Positions 17,016 through 26,082 of a DNA stretch of 64,000 nucleotides are shown here, one piece after another (positions within the stretch are counted from its first letter, which is position 1; the number at the start of each line of letters is the position of its first letter). This DNA comes from Leptospira kobayashii (GTDB lineage Bacteria; Spirochaetota; Leptospiria; Leptospirales; Leptospiraceae). Both the position numbers and the translations under genes were made by a program. The stretch lies in the NCBI RefSeq assembly GCF_003114835.2, contig NZ_AP025028.1:1067001-1131000 (forward strand), read 5' to 3'. The notes under the pieces are model-generated. The model saw only the letters and a program-made list of their open reading frames with translations. It made no database searches and had not been told where the DNA came from.

Positions 17016-18476
17016 ATGCGATTCTTTAAAATCATTCCTTTCCTATTTCTATTTTTATTCACAATTGCTTGTGGTAAAAAGATTCATTTCTCGATGGTCA
17101 CGGCGACTTCCATGGACAACGGACTTCCATTCCTTGTGTTAGACGGTAAAAAGTGGAATGCAGAACCGGGTGCAGAATTCGTAAAAGTTCATTTTTATGC
17201 GGATGAACCTTTTTCCTTGAGTAAAGTGAGTTTCGAGTCCTGCAATGGGAATTTCAAAGACCGTGTCGCAGCTTACGTTAACTTTGATGAGGTTTACGGA
17301 AGCACGGATGTTGAAAAATCAAACGCCGAAGTTGTTTTCGAGCCGGTCGTACAAGCCCGTTCCGTTACTTTGAATTTTCAAAGAAACCTGGATGTATGTT
17401 TGAAACAGGTCAAATTTTTCGACGAAAAGAAAAAAGCATACAGAACTTATACTCCCGAAATCATTAAAGGCGCAGCTACCGCTTCGGAAACTGCAAGCCC
17501 CGAAGCCAGTTATAATGTTCTCAATCTGTTCGATTCCAAATATGAAAATGCTTATGCTTCCGTAAAAGGCGGCAAAGGAGTGACTCTGAACTTTGATTTC
17601 GAAAAAGAACAAGAGATCACAAAATTGAAATTTTGGAACGGATATCAAAGATCCGATGTTCATTGTATTAAAAACGGACGGATCAAGGATTTCATCTTAA
17701 CAGGTGACAACGGTTATTCGGCAAAACTTTCCATCGAAGATTCCATGGGAAGCCAGGAAGTCACACTTCCCAAACCGTTCGAAGGAAAGAAACTGACTCT
17801 CACGGTAGACTCGTTGTACGAAGGTTATTCGGAAAAGGGTTTCGTATTATCCGAACTTCGTTTCGGAAATGACGACGGTTGGTTTGCACTGGATACTCTT
17901 CCCAAATCGAAAGACCTTGCTGCAAAGAACTTCGACTATTTCACAAAGGCATCTTTGAGAAAAGTGCTGAACCGGGGTCTGACCGGACGTGAAGTGACCG
18001 AAGTCGTGGAAGGAGCAGTCACCGATTTGCCGGAAGGCGCATCTCCCGAAGTGCAAGTGGAAGAAAATGTAGATCCGCCTTCTTCTTCCGATTGGACCAT
18101 TCGTTTGCGTTCCGATGGAACTTTTTTCCTGGAAGGGTCCACTCTGCGTACCAATTACGAAGAAGGTCAGGAAAAATCACAAAAATTTTACGGTATGGGA
18201 AATTATGAAGTGAAGTCGACGGAAGGCGGCAAGATCGACTTACGCATATTCGGTTTTCTTAGAAAACAAGCATTCACCAGTTTCCTGGATTACGGAGAAG
18301 GGGATTGTAACGGTTGCGGTAGAGATTGTAATATCGTAAAAAATCCCGATCCGAACAATACGGAAAAAATCTTCCAAGAGTTCATCACCTTGCAGGCTCG
18401 GGGAAAAAATTATTATCTGACCAATACAAAAAAACAGAACTTGGATTTTTCCACGTTGGAGTTAAGTCTGGAATAA
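17016..18476 (+). CDS. Lipoprotein with discoidin (F5/8C-like) domain
   Basis: A 486-residue protein from ATG 17016 (GCAGGA upstream), which gives a compact lipoprotein signal MRFFKIIPFLFLFLFTIACG; in-frame ATGs at 16950 and 16980 would extend it. Residues about 130-300 (ASYNVLNLFDSKYENAYAS, GVTLNFDFEKEQEITKLKFW and GFVLSELRFG) look like a discoidin-type sandwich, as in the NADase-type glycan-binding-domain proteins. The C-terminal third has GDCNGCGRDCNIV, a four-cysteine cluster that may bind metal or form disulfides. It is probably anchored in the envelope and may bind carbohydrate; no enzymatic motif was seen. Confidence 0.7.
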   Translation: MRFFKIIPFLFLFLFTIACGKKIHFSMVTATSMDNGLPFLVLDGKKWNAEPGAEFVKVHFYADEPFSLSKVSFESCNGNFKDRVAAYVNFDEVYGSTDVEKSNAEVVFEPVVQARSVTLNFQRNLDVCLKQVKFFDEKKKAYRTYTPEIIKGAATASETASPEASYNVLNLFDSKYENAYASVKGGKGVTLNFDFEKEQEITKLKFWNGYQRSDVHCIKNGRIKDFILTGDNGYSAKLSIEDSMGSQEVTLPKPFEGKKLTLTVDSLYEGYSEKGFVLSELRFGNDDGWFALDTLPKSKDLAAKNFDYFTKASLRKVLNRGLTGREVTEVVEGAVTDLPEGASPEVQVEENVDPPSSSDWTIRLRSDGTFFLEGSTLRTNYEEGQEKSQKFYGMGNYEVKSTEGGKIDLRIFGFLRKQAFTSFLDYGEGDCNGCGRDCNIVKNPDPNNTEKIFQEFITLQARGKNYYLTNTKKQNLDFSTLELSLE

Positions 18477-18484
18477 TTCATCAA

Positions 18485-19105
18485 ATGACTCTATCTTCTT
18501 ATCCGTTTCGTTTTTTACTTTTTTCGCTTTCCCTTTCTCTCTTCGCTTTTTGCGGGGAGGGAAACCAGGATTCACATAACCATAATCAGGTGGCGGCTGC
18601 TCCGAACACTCCTGTCAAGAGTAACTCGGTGGAAATTGAAATCGCTTGGCAGTACACTCAGATTCCTTTGAAAATGGAAATCCGGGAACCGTCCGGTTCC
18701 CAAAGTCTGGCGCTTTGGACCACTGGTTCCGTTGCCTTTGGAAAGCCCGCTCCTTTTTCGACACCGATCCAAGATTCCAAAATCCTGTTAAAGCCCGGCG
18801 CGAAAAAACAATTTCTCTTGGTTATGAAAAATGAAACCAAGGAACCTGTGTATTTTTTTGCAGCTCCCCACCAGGCCCATCCCGTAGAACATAGTTTTGG
18901 TTTTAAGTTCAAATGTTTATGTGTGAATCATGCTTTTACGGTTCCCCCGGGAGAGTTTTGGTACAGAGTTGTGGAGATCCGATTGAGTCCTGAATTCCTT
19001 GGGGATAAATTGTCTCTAACACATAATGTCATAGGCATTACAAAGGAACGAATGTTAGATTTTGAGAAGGGGTCCGCAAAGTCCTTTACTACGGAAATGG
19101 ATTGA
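18485..19105 (+). CDS. Lipoprotein with Cox11-like cupredoxin features
   Basis: A 206-residue lipoprotein (signal ending LSLSLFAFC-GEG, then a His-rich DSHNHNQ). The mature domain is beta-rich. It contains FLLVMKNETKEPVYFFAAPHQAHP followed by FKCLCVNHAFTVPPGEFWYR. The CxC within KCLCVNHAF and the following PPGE turn resemble the copper-binding ECFCFEEQ...GE block of Cox11, which inserts Cu into cytochrome c oxidase. It may handle copper or mature an oxidase at the outer face of the membrane. The similarity is in motif only, and no cox genes are in the window. It begins eight bases after the discoidin gene. Confidence 0.55.
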   Translation: MTLSSYPFRFLLFSLSLSLFAFCGEGNQDSHNHNQVAAAPNTPVKSNSVEIEIAWQYTQIPLKMEIREPSGSQSLALWTTGSVAFGKPAPFSTPIQDSKILLKPGAKKQFLLVMKNETKEPVYFFAAPHQAHPVEHSFGFKFKCLCVNHAFTVPPGEFWYRVVEIRLSPEFLGDKLSLTHNVIGITKERMLDFEKGSAKSFTTEMD

Positions 19106-19120
19106 TGAACATTTGCTGAA

Positions 19121-21025
19121 ATGCTTCGTTTTCTCTCCATCTGCTTTTTCCTTTTAGCATATTCTGATATTGCTGCACAGACGCAGGAAGAAGTAAGGCG
19201 GTTAGAAACCGGTTGGACGTTCACGGATTTCGGAACGAATGAGACCAAGCCCGTTCAGGTAGGACAGGGATTGGTCGATCAGGGATACTCCGTTCCCATT
19301 CGGGGGGTCTACCGGTTGGAAGTGGATATTGCCAAACCTGCCGTTTATACCCAAGGGATTTTTTTAGACAGGCTTCATTCCGTCGATAGCACTTTCTGGA
19401 ATGGAAAATCCATCGGTTCCACCGGGAAGTTTAGTCCGGATTATTATCCTTATTGGATCAGTTCCCGTTTTTATTCCATTCCTACGGATAGTATCTTACT
19501 CGGAAAAAATGTTTTAGAAGTTCAGATAGAATGTAGAGAAGTCGAATTTATGTGCGGGATCTTTCGCAACATTCCCCGTATGGGTTCCTATGAAAGTTTA
19601 AAGGATGAACTGATCTACGAAGATCTGAGACAGTTGGTATTCGTATCCTTGTTCTTCGGAATTTTTATACAGCAGGCAATCAGTTATATTTTGAACAGAT
19701 CCTCGCATGCAGGATTGTATCTGGCGGCAACGGCGATCTTATTTGTGACTTGGAGACTTCCCATTTTACATAAGATTCATTTTCTGGATTGGAATCCCGA
19801 GCTCCTTGTTAGAACATTATTCTTTTCCCAGTGCATGTTTCCTTGCGCGATTATATTATTTGTTTACTCTCTTTTTGAAGAAAAACCTTCTCGTATCGTG
19901 CTTGGTCTTCTTTCCCTTGATGTGGTCATTGGGTTCATACAATTTTTTCCTTTAAATCCGGACTATAGATTTCAATTCGTATATCTCTGGTATGTTTTAC
20001 TTGCTTTCAAGGTTCCTTTGCTCATTACACTTCTCGCCCGATTTTATAATAAAAAATCGGAAGCGATCGTAGTTTCCATCGGGGCCTTAGTTGCAACTTG
20101 TTTTGGAATTGCGGATATTGTTTCCGATTTGGCTATTGGAAAAAATCAGTATTTGAGTCAGTACGGTATTTTCGCTTTTATGTTCAGCGGAATTCTAGCG
20201 ATCGGGATTCAGAATGCAAGAACAAGAAATGCATTAAAAAATCTGAACGAATCTTTGGAGATGATTGTAGGCCAAAGGACCCAAGAGCTGGAAAAACAGT
20301 ACCGCATCCTCAGTGATGAGATGCATATGGCGGGAAGTCTGCAGTCCAAGCTGATACCCAGTATGCAGGGAGATGTTTGCGGGTTGAAAGTGAATTCGGT
20401 TTATATTCCCATGGAAAAAATAGGCGGGGATTATTATGATTTTTATATTCATGATAAAGATACCGTTATGTTTTTGTTATGTGATGTTTTGGGTCACGGA
20501 ATACCTGCGGCACTCATCGCTTCCATGTTGAAAATCAGTTTTTTGGAATTGGGTCCCAAACATAAGGAACCTGACAGACTTTTGGAAGAATTGAATCTGA
20601 AAATGATTCCTGTTGTGGATAAAAACTACATTACGGCTCTTGCATGTAGTTTCGATTTAAAATCAATGGAAGTCAGATATTCGGTTATGGGGCATCCGAA
20701 TCCTATTTTTGTAAGCGGCACGGGGCATGCCCCAGTGATCCTTGATGGAAAAGGGCCGATTCTAGGATGGCGCAAAGAAGCAAAAATTCAATCTTGGAAA
20801 ATGAATTTGTACCAGGGGGACCGTTATTTTTTCTACACGGACGGAATTACGGAAGCTCAGAATTCCTATAAGGAACTTTTCGGAGAAAGCCGGTTGTTGG
20901 AACTATTGAGTGATGGAAGAGGCCTCGAGCCGAAACAGTTAAATAAAAAAATCCTGGATTCGGTAAGAACATACTCCCCCAAATTATCGGATGATCTTAC
21001 TTTTTTTACAGTGGAGATGCCTTGA
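19121..21025 (+). CDS. 7TMR-DISM receptor with SpoIIE/PP2C phosphatase domain
   Basis: A 634-residue protein with a signal peptide, a periplasmic beta-domain (residues about 25-165), seven membrane helices (175-375) and a coiled coil (380-405). A PP2C-type serine phosphatase of the RsbU/SpoIIE class follows, with metal aspartates in KIGGDYYDFY, CDVLGHGIPAALIAS, YTDGITEA and DDLTFF. Such receptors dephosphorylate anti-sigma-factor antagonists. Its stop overlaps the start of the next histidine kinase by four bases, so the two are coupled. The partner anti-anti-sigma factor is not in the window. Confidence 0.9.
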   Translation: MLRFLSICFFLLAYSDIAAQTQEEVRRLETGWTFTDFGTNETKPVQVGQGLVDQGYSVPIRGVYRLEVDIAKPAVYTQGIFLDRLHSVDSTFWNGKSIGSTGKFSPDYYPYWISSRFYSIPTDSILLGKNVLEVQIECREVEFMCGIFRNIPRMGSYESLKDELIYEDLRQLVFVSLFFGIFIQQAISYILNRSSHAGLYLAATAILFVTWRLPILHKIHFLDWNPELLVRTLFFSQCMFPCAIILFVYSLFEEKPSRIVLGLLSLDVVIGFIQFFPLNPDYRFQFVYLWYVLLAFKVPLLITLLARFYNKKSEAIVVSIGALVATCFGIADIVSDLAIGKNQYLSQYGIFAFMFSGILAIGIQNARTRNALKNLNESLEMIVGQRTQELEKQYRILSDEMHMAGSLQSKLIPSMQGDVCGLKVNSVYIPMEKIGGDYYDFYIHDKDTVMFLLCDVLGHGIPAALIASMLKISFLELGPKHKEPDRLLEELNLKMIPVVDKNYITALACSFDLKSMEVRYSVMGHPNPIFVSGTGHAPVILDGKGPILGWRKEAKIQSWKMNLYQGDRYFFYTDGITEAQNSYKELFGESRLLELLSDGRGLEPKQLNKKILDSVRTYSPKLSDDLTFFTVEMP

Positions 21026-22329
21026 TCAAAGCTTTCATACCGGACTGGATTCGTCGTCTGATTTATACCGGGGTCACGGAAGATCTGGATTTTGAAACCA
21101 TCCTCAGGCTTCAAATCACTAATTTCGCTGCAGCATTCGGAGTAGCATCTAATATAAGTTATTCGATCGTGTTTGTTCTGTGGGGATTTCCGGGCGGTTT
21201 TTTACCTCCTCTTCTCAACCTTTGTTTCATTGTTTTCATCGGATTCCCAATCTATCTCAATCATATTCGTAAATACAATTCCGCAAAGTTTTTGCTTATG
21301 CTTGCATTGTCTTTGGATTCGTTTACAACTACAGCTTTGTTCTCCGGAAATTTGCTGGGCGGACATTATTTTTTTCTGATCTTTGCTTTGCTTCCTTTTG
21401 TAATTTATCCTTATAATGCGAAGTTCATTAGTATTTTGTTTTTTATTCTCAATTTATTTTTCTTTTTTTATATCGAATACCTTTCCGAACCTCCTTTTCT
21501 CGCTTTGGATAGTCCTTTTTATTCCGTAGGGCTTCAGAATTTTTACAGAATCCTGTCGATCTCGGTATGTTATATAGGTATAGCCACTGTTATGCTGTAT
21601 TTTTTGAGAAATACTTTTCGTAACCATTCCGAATTACAAAGAACGAATGCCTATAAGGACAAAATATTCTCCATTCTTGCACATGATTTAAAAGGTCCGA
21701 TGGGAAGTATGGGGACTTTTTTGGGTATTCTTATGGAGTCCGTGGAAAGGATATCTCCCGATGAAATGCGAAAAGGTTTGAAAGAGCTTCGTAAAAATTC
21801 GTTTCAAAGTTATGTGATCCTGGAAAATCTTTTGGATTGGGTAAAAAATGATTCTCATCGGATTCATTTTTTACCGGATTATATTTCAATCTCCGCGATT
21901 GTAACCGGAACGATCGAGTTATTGCAAATTCAATGTGCGGAAAAAAACATCCAATGGGAATTGAATTTGCCACTCTCTCATTTGCCTTATGCGGATGAAA
22001 GAATGACGGCAACTATCATGCGTAATATTATATCCAATGCGGTCAAATTTTCCAATCATTCCGGGCATGTAATCATTTCCAGTCTGGAAAATGAAACTGA
22101 ATTTGAAATCTCAGTAGAAGATTTCGGTGTGGGAATTCCTTCCGGAAAACTGGAAAAGATTCAAAACGGATTGTTACCCGGTTCTACTTTCGGAACGGCT
22201 GGAGAGAAAGGGACCGGGATCGGGCTACTTTTGGCGATTGATTTGATTGCGCAACAGAATGGCCGCTACATACTTTATAGTGAGGGAAAAGGAAGTAAAT
22301 TTACTTTTTTTCTGCCTAAATCCCCGTAA
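21022..22329 (+). CDS. Membrane histidine kinase coupled to the PP2C receptor
   Basis: A 435-residue kinase starting at TTG within TTGA, which overlaps the stop of the phosphatase gene. Residues 30-195 hold about six hydrophobic helices. The kinase core follows: H-box SILAHDLKGPMGS, N-box MRNIISNAVKFS, G1 EDFGVGIP and G2 GTGIGLLLAIDLIAQQNG. All main motifs are intact. There is no adjacent response regulator. The four-base overlap argues for balanced synthesis with the phosphatase; direct signalling between the two is an inference. Confidence 0.88.
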   Translation: MIKAFIPDWIRRLIYTGVTEDLDFETILRLQITNFAAAFGVASNISYSIVFVLWGFPGGFLPPLLNLCFIVFIGFPIYLNHIRKYNSAKFLLMLALSLDSFTTTALFSGNLLGGHYFFLIFALLPFVIYPYNAKFISILFFILNLFFFFYIEYLSEPPFLALDSPFYSVGLQNFYRILSISVCYIGIATVMLYFLRNTFRNHSELQRTNAYKDKIFSILAHDLKGPMGSMGTFLGILMESVERISPDEMRKGLKELRKNSFQSYVILENLLDWVKNDSHRIHFLPDYISISAIVTGTIELLQIQCAEKNIQWELNLPLSHLPYADERMTATIMRNIISNAVKFSNHSGHVIISSLENETEFEISVEDFGVGIPSGKLEKIQNGLLPGSTFGTAGEKGTGIGLLLAIDLIAQQNGRYILYSEGKGSKFTFFLPKSP

Positions 22330-22365
22330 TTTCAACTTTCATTCTAAAATGATCGGAGGCAATTT

Positions 22366-24633
22366 GTGTTTATGCCTTTTCTATCAAGTTATTTCACTTG
22401 GCTAAAAAAAAACGCCCCTGAGGGACAAGTAGAAGTTTATCCGATTGTTTCGAGTGATTTTTCCACGAATGTCCCGGGTGTCTTCGTTATTGGGGACCTA
22501 ACTGGTGTTCCGTTGTTAAAATTCGCTTCCCATAGCGGGGCGAAGATTTGGGATTCGATCTCTGAGACGAAAAATGAGCTATTGGACGCAGTAATCATCG
22601 GTGCAGGACCGAGCGGTGTTTCCGCGGCTTTGGAAGCGGGAAAATTAGGAAAAAAAATCGTTCTATTGGAAGCCGGAAAAGCCTTCCAAACGGTTCATAG
22701 TTACCCCAAAGGCAAACCGATTTTTGCCGAACCAAAAGATTTCAAAGTCGAATCTTCTCTTCCCATCTTCGACGGAACCAAAGAATCTCTTCTCGATCAT
22801 TTAAATTCTGTTTTGCGATCAAATGATATTCCTTTGTTGGAAGGTGAGAGGGTAAATTCCGTTGTAAGAAAACCCGTCGGATTTACGGTCGGGACCGAGT
22901 CCGGCAAAGAGTTTCATTCCAACAAAGTCATCATTGCAATGGGGAAATCCGGCGATCCGAGAAGGCTCGGGATCCAAGGAGAAGATCTCCCACATGTTTC
23001 TTATCGTTTGATCGATCCGAAAGATTATTCTCATAAAAAAGTAGTGATAGTGGGAGGAGGTGATTCCGCAGTCGAAGCTGCCATTTCCGTTTCGGAGTTT
23101 GCAGAATCAGTAACACTTGTTATCAGAGGAAAGGAATTGACCCGCCCCAAACAGGAAAATATAAGGAAGTTGGAATCTCTTTCCGGGAAAGGCAAGATTC
23201 AAGTTCTAAAGGAATCCAACCTACGCGAAATCGGGGAATCCAATGTGATTTGTTCCACTTCCATAGGTGCGAAAAAAATTCCTGCGGATGATGTTTTGCT
23301 TTTACTCGGAACGACTCCTCCCATTCCGTTTCTAAAGAAACTGGGCATCCAAATTCAAAGTTCAAAATCGGTTCGTGATTGGATCGGACTGATATCAGTA
23401 TTCTTTTTCGCGATGACGGCTTACTTTGGTAAGGCGTCATTCTACGGGTCAGGTTGGTTTTCTCCTTTGGCGAGTGTAAGCGCGGGAATATTTTTGTTAT
23501 CTTTGGTTTCTTGGGTTTTTCTTTGGACAAAGTCGAATGGAATCCGTTTTCCCAAGGGATGGCGGTTATTTCGAAATTTTTATCTGGTTTTTGCCAGTTT
23601 TTATTTTCTATTCGTTTATTTTTCGGCAACATACGGCGGTTATTTGCTATTTGAAAAATATCCGGGCTTTCATTATACTTTTCTCTATTCCCTGACTATT
23701 TTGGTATTCGGGCTTAGGCGCATTTCCGTTAAACCGACTCAATACATTAAATTGCAAACTTTCAGTTTGATTTTTGTTCAATGGTTTTTCCTATTTTTGC
23801 TTCCTGAAATCATTTTACCTTTTTTGGGAAAAGCAGGCTATTTGGGGCCTGCGGACGGGTTTCTTTTGACTCAAGTATTTCCAGGAGAAGCATACTGGAA
23901 GGCTTACGGATTTATACTTGCATGGCCTCTCAGTATGGGAGTGTTATACGATGGCGGGATAACGAATTTTTGGCTTATTTACGGTTTGGTATTCAGTTTC
24001 GGAGTGATCCCGTTTTTGGTATATCATTACGGTAAAGGTGCCTATTGCGGTTGGATTTGTTCCTGCGGCGGGCTTGCCGAAACTTTGGGTGATGAACAAA
24101 GGGAAAAAATGCCTCATGGAAAATGGGCTTACCGGCTGGAACATTCGGGACAATGGATTTTACTCGTAGCTTTCACTATCACTGTGTTGAAGTTAGTTGG
24201 CGTGTATGGAAAACCTTTCGTTCCGGATCTAATAGGTGCCGAGTATGCTGCAGATTCCGTCAAATGGATCTACGATTTGGTGGTGGATATCGGACTTGCC
24301 GGAGTTGTAGGAGTCGGTTTTTATTTTTTCTTTTCAGGAAGGGTTTGGTGTAGAATGTTTTGTCCTCTTGCCGGACTGATGCATATTTATGCAAAGTTTA
24401 GCAAGTTTAGGATTTTTTCGGAAAAGAAAAAATGCATTTCCTGCAATATATGTACGAAGGTATGTCACCAGGGGATTGATGTGATGAGTTATGCAAACGT
24501 CGGCCGACCTATGGATAGCGTACAATGTGTCCGATGTTCCGCTTGTGTTTCCAGTTGCCCGACCCAAGTATTAAGTTTCGGAAAACAGAATATCTTTGGT
24601 CTCAGCTTCGATAAAGTCAAAGCTATCTTATAG
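22366..24633 (+). CDS. Permuted thioredoxin-reductase-like flavoprotein fused to a membrane polyferredoxin
   Basis: A 755-residue fusion starting at GTG (GGAGG upstream; ATG two codons on). Residues 35-47 (NVPGVFVIGDLTG) form the FAD motif normally found near the C-terminus of thioredoxin-reductase-like proteins. Here it precedes the FAD GAGPSG (79-84) and NAD(P)H GGGDSA (230-235) motifs, and nothing equivalent follows them. The reductase CxxC is absent. Residues about 340-660 hold membrane helices and CGWICSCGG and CRMFCPLAG motifs of the NapH/NosR/RdxA type, then two 4Fe-4S clusters (CISCNICTKVC and CVRCSACVSSCP). It probably passes electrons from NAD(P)H through FAD and Fe-S to a membrane or periplasmic acceptor. 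Confidence 0.88.
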   Translation: MFMPFLSSYFTWLKKNAPEGQVEVYPIVSSDFSTNVPGVFVIGDLTGVPLLKFASHSGAKIWDSISETKNELLDAVIIGAGPSGVSAALEAGKLGKKIVLLEAGKAFQTVHSYPKGKPIFAEPKDFKVESSLPIFDGTKESLLDHLNSVLRSNDIPLLEGERVNSVVRKPVGFTVGTESGKEFHSNKVIIAMGKSGDPRRLGIQGEDLPHVSYRLIDPKDYSHKKVVIVGGGDSAVEAAISVSEFAESVTLVIRGKELTRPKQENIRKLESLSGKGKIQVLKESNLREIGESNVICSTSIGAKKIPADDVLLLLGTTPPIPFLKKLGIQIQSSKSVRDWIGLISVFFFAMTAYFGKASFYGSGWFSPLASVSAGIFLLSLVSWVFLWTKSNGIRFPKGWRLFRNFYLVFASFYFLFVYFSATYGGYLLFEKYPGFHYTFLYSLTILVFGLRRISVKPTQYIKLQTFSLIFVQWFFLFLLPEIILPFLGKAGYLGPADGFLLTQVFPGEAYWKAYGFILAWPLSMGVLYDGGITNFWLIYGLVFSFGVIPFLVYHYGKGAYCGWICSCGGLAETLGDEQREKMPHGKWAYRLEHSGQWILLVAFTITVLKLVGVYGKPFVPDLIGAEYAADSVKWIYDLVVDIGLAGVVGVGFYFFFSGRVWCRMFCPLAGLMHIYAKFSKFRIFSEKKKCISCNICTKVCHQGIDVMSYANVGRPMDSVQCVRCSACVSSCPTQVLSFGKQNIFGLSFDKVKAIL

Positions 24634-25983
24634 TTTGATTTTCAATTTTCCATTTTGTTTTTGCCAATATGTTTGAAATAAGGGGGAGGTCCATTTGGAT
24701 TTCCCTATTTTTTTTTGTTTCAACTCCTCTTCGCATCTTTGAATGAGTTGGGTATGGTCTTTTAATGCTTTGATCTGCATTTCGTTCTTTTTGGATTCCG
24801 TTAAACTTTCGTTTGTATAAGAAACCAATTGCGATTCCATTGGCCTAGTCTCCGGAACAACAATGGCTCTTACCGTTTGATAGTCAAAATTGGCTCTCCT
24901 TGCTATTTGTTCGTGTTTGATCCATAACGAAGTATCATCCAAAATCTTAGGATTCAAAGGAGAGTGGTCTATGAATGTACTAGTTCCGAAGAAAAAAGGT
25001 TTAAATACGCTCAAACAAGGAGTCGACGTGCCTGTATACCATATCCGAAGCGGATCATTGCTTTTTGCCGAAGTATTCCATTCGACTATCATTGACCCGT
25101 TTGTTTGGTTGGGAGTGAGTAAACCCCCTGCATGCAAACATAAGGAACCCATGTCTGCGGAAGAAACTTCAAACTCGGAATCGGATACCGTATGAGATCG
25201 CAAAACTTCCATTGCACTCTTTGCGGTATAAATACCTTTTGTTTTATAACTTGCAGTGGCATTGGTTTCATGCAATTGCCTTCTGTTTTCGCATTGACCC
25301 ATTTTTGTAAAAAACCAATCCGAGAATGCTTCGTTGAATGAAAAATCTTTTCCCTTTTTCCAGTAACCTGCTTTGATTGCTTCATTTTCCAGGTTTTTAC
25401 TGGACATGGTATAATCGGATTCAATCGTCAATCCGTTTGAGATAGCATAAAACTTATCAATCGGTTTTGCGGCCCAAAGTCGGTCGGCTGTTTCCAATAC
25501 AAATCCATCCGACCTGTCCGCTATGATAAAACTATTATGATAAAAAAATGATTTGTTTTCGTAGCCACCGCAAGCATCCTGTCCATGTTTTTCGAGTAAT
25601 TCCGTAATAAGAATTAATGCTTCTTTTGCAGTTTTGCATCTTTCCAATGCTAGGCGGAGTAGGTCCATCCCGGTGAGACCGTCGTTTTTCTTCTTGATTT
25701 TGAGTTTTGTGAAGACCGCTTCATTTCCGATGGCAAGTCCGTATTCATTGACTCCCATTTCAGCCCCCCACATTTGAAACGGTTTGGAAAGAAATACTTC
25801 ATTTGTGATTTCTGTTTGCGGTATGGAAATGAATGTACATTGAACCGAACTCCCCTTTTTGTGATTTTGTTTGGGGATGTGAAGGATCAATTGCGCTTCA
25901 TTCGGTTCCCTATCCGAGTTTTTTGCAAAAATTCTTTTTTCCGTTCCGGTAAATAATTCGGTTGCAAGAGAAGTGTCACACAT
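24628..25983 (-). CDS. Secernin/C69-family peptidase-like Ntn hydrolase
   Basis: A 451-residue protein beginning MCDTSLAT, then FAKNSDREPNEAQ, the hallmark of secernins and C69 dipeptidases, in which Cys2 becomes the N-terminal nucleophile after Met removal. WGAEMGVNEYGLAIGNEAVF and GLTGMDLLRLALERCKTAKEAL are also conserved family blocks. It would hydrolyse amide or dipeptide bonds in the cytoplasm; the substrate is unknown. Its 3' end overlaps the convergent flavoprotein gene by six bases. The start is firm because the family requires Cys at position 2. Confidence 0.88.
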   Translation of the reverse strand: MCDTSLATELFTGTEKRIFAKNSDREPNEAQLILHIPKQNHKKGSSVQCTFISIPQTEITNEVFLSKPFQMWGAEMGVNEYGLAIGNEAVFTKLKIKKKNDGLTGMDLLRLALERCKTAKEALILITELLEKHGQDACGGYENKSFFYHNSFIIADRSDGFVLETADRLWAAKPIDKFYAISNGLTIESDYTMSSKNLENEAIKAGYWKKGKDFSFNEAFSDWFFTKMGQCENRRQLHETNATASYKTKGIYTAKSAMEVLRSHTVSDSEFEVSSADMGSLCLHAGGLLTPNQTNGSMIVEWNTSAKSNDPLRIWYTGTSTPCLSVFKPFFFGTSTFIDHSPLNPKILDDTSLWIKHEQIARRANFDYQTVRAIVVPETRPMESQLVSYTNESLTESKKNEMQIKALKDHTQLIQRCEEELKQKKIGKSKWTSPLFQTYWQKQNGKLKIKL

Positions 25984-26082
25984 TCATCGAATGTTATTTG
26001 TTTTTAAAAAATGACAAGATCATTTCCGTTATTTTTGACTTGAAAATAGGGATATGGATCAATTGAGAAATCATAACATTAT

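Noticed and set aside
23123..23632. 169-residue minus-strand ORF
   Set aside because: Antisense to the flavoprotein fusion, with low-complexity Lys/Pro-rich content.
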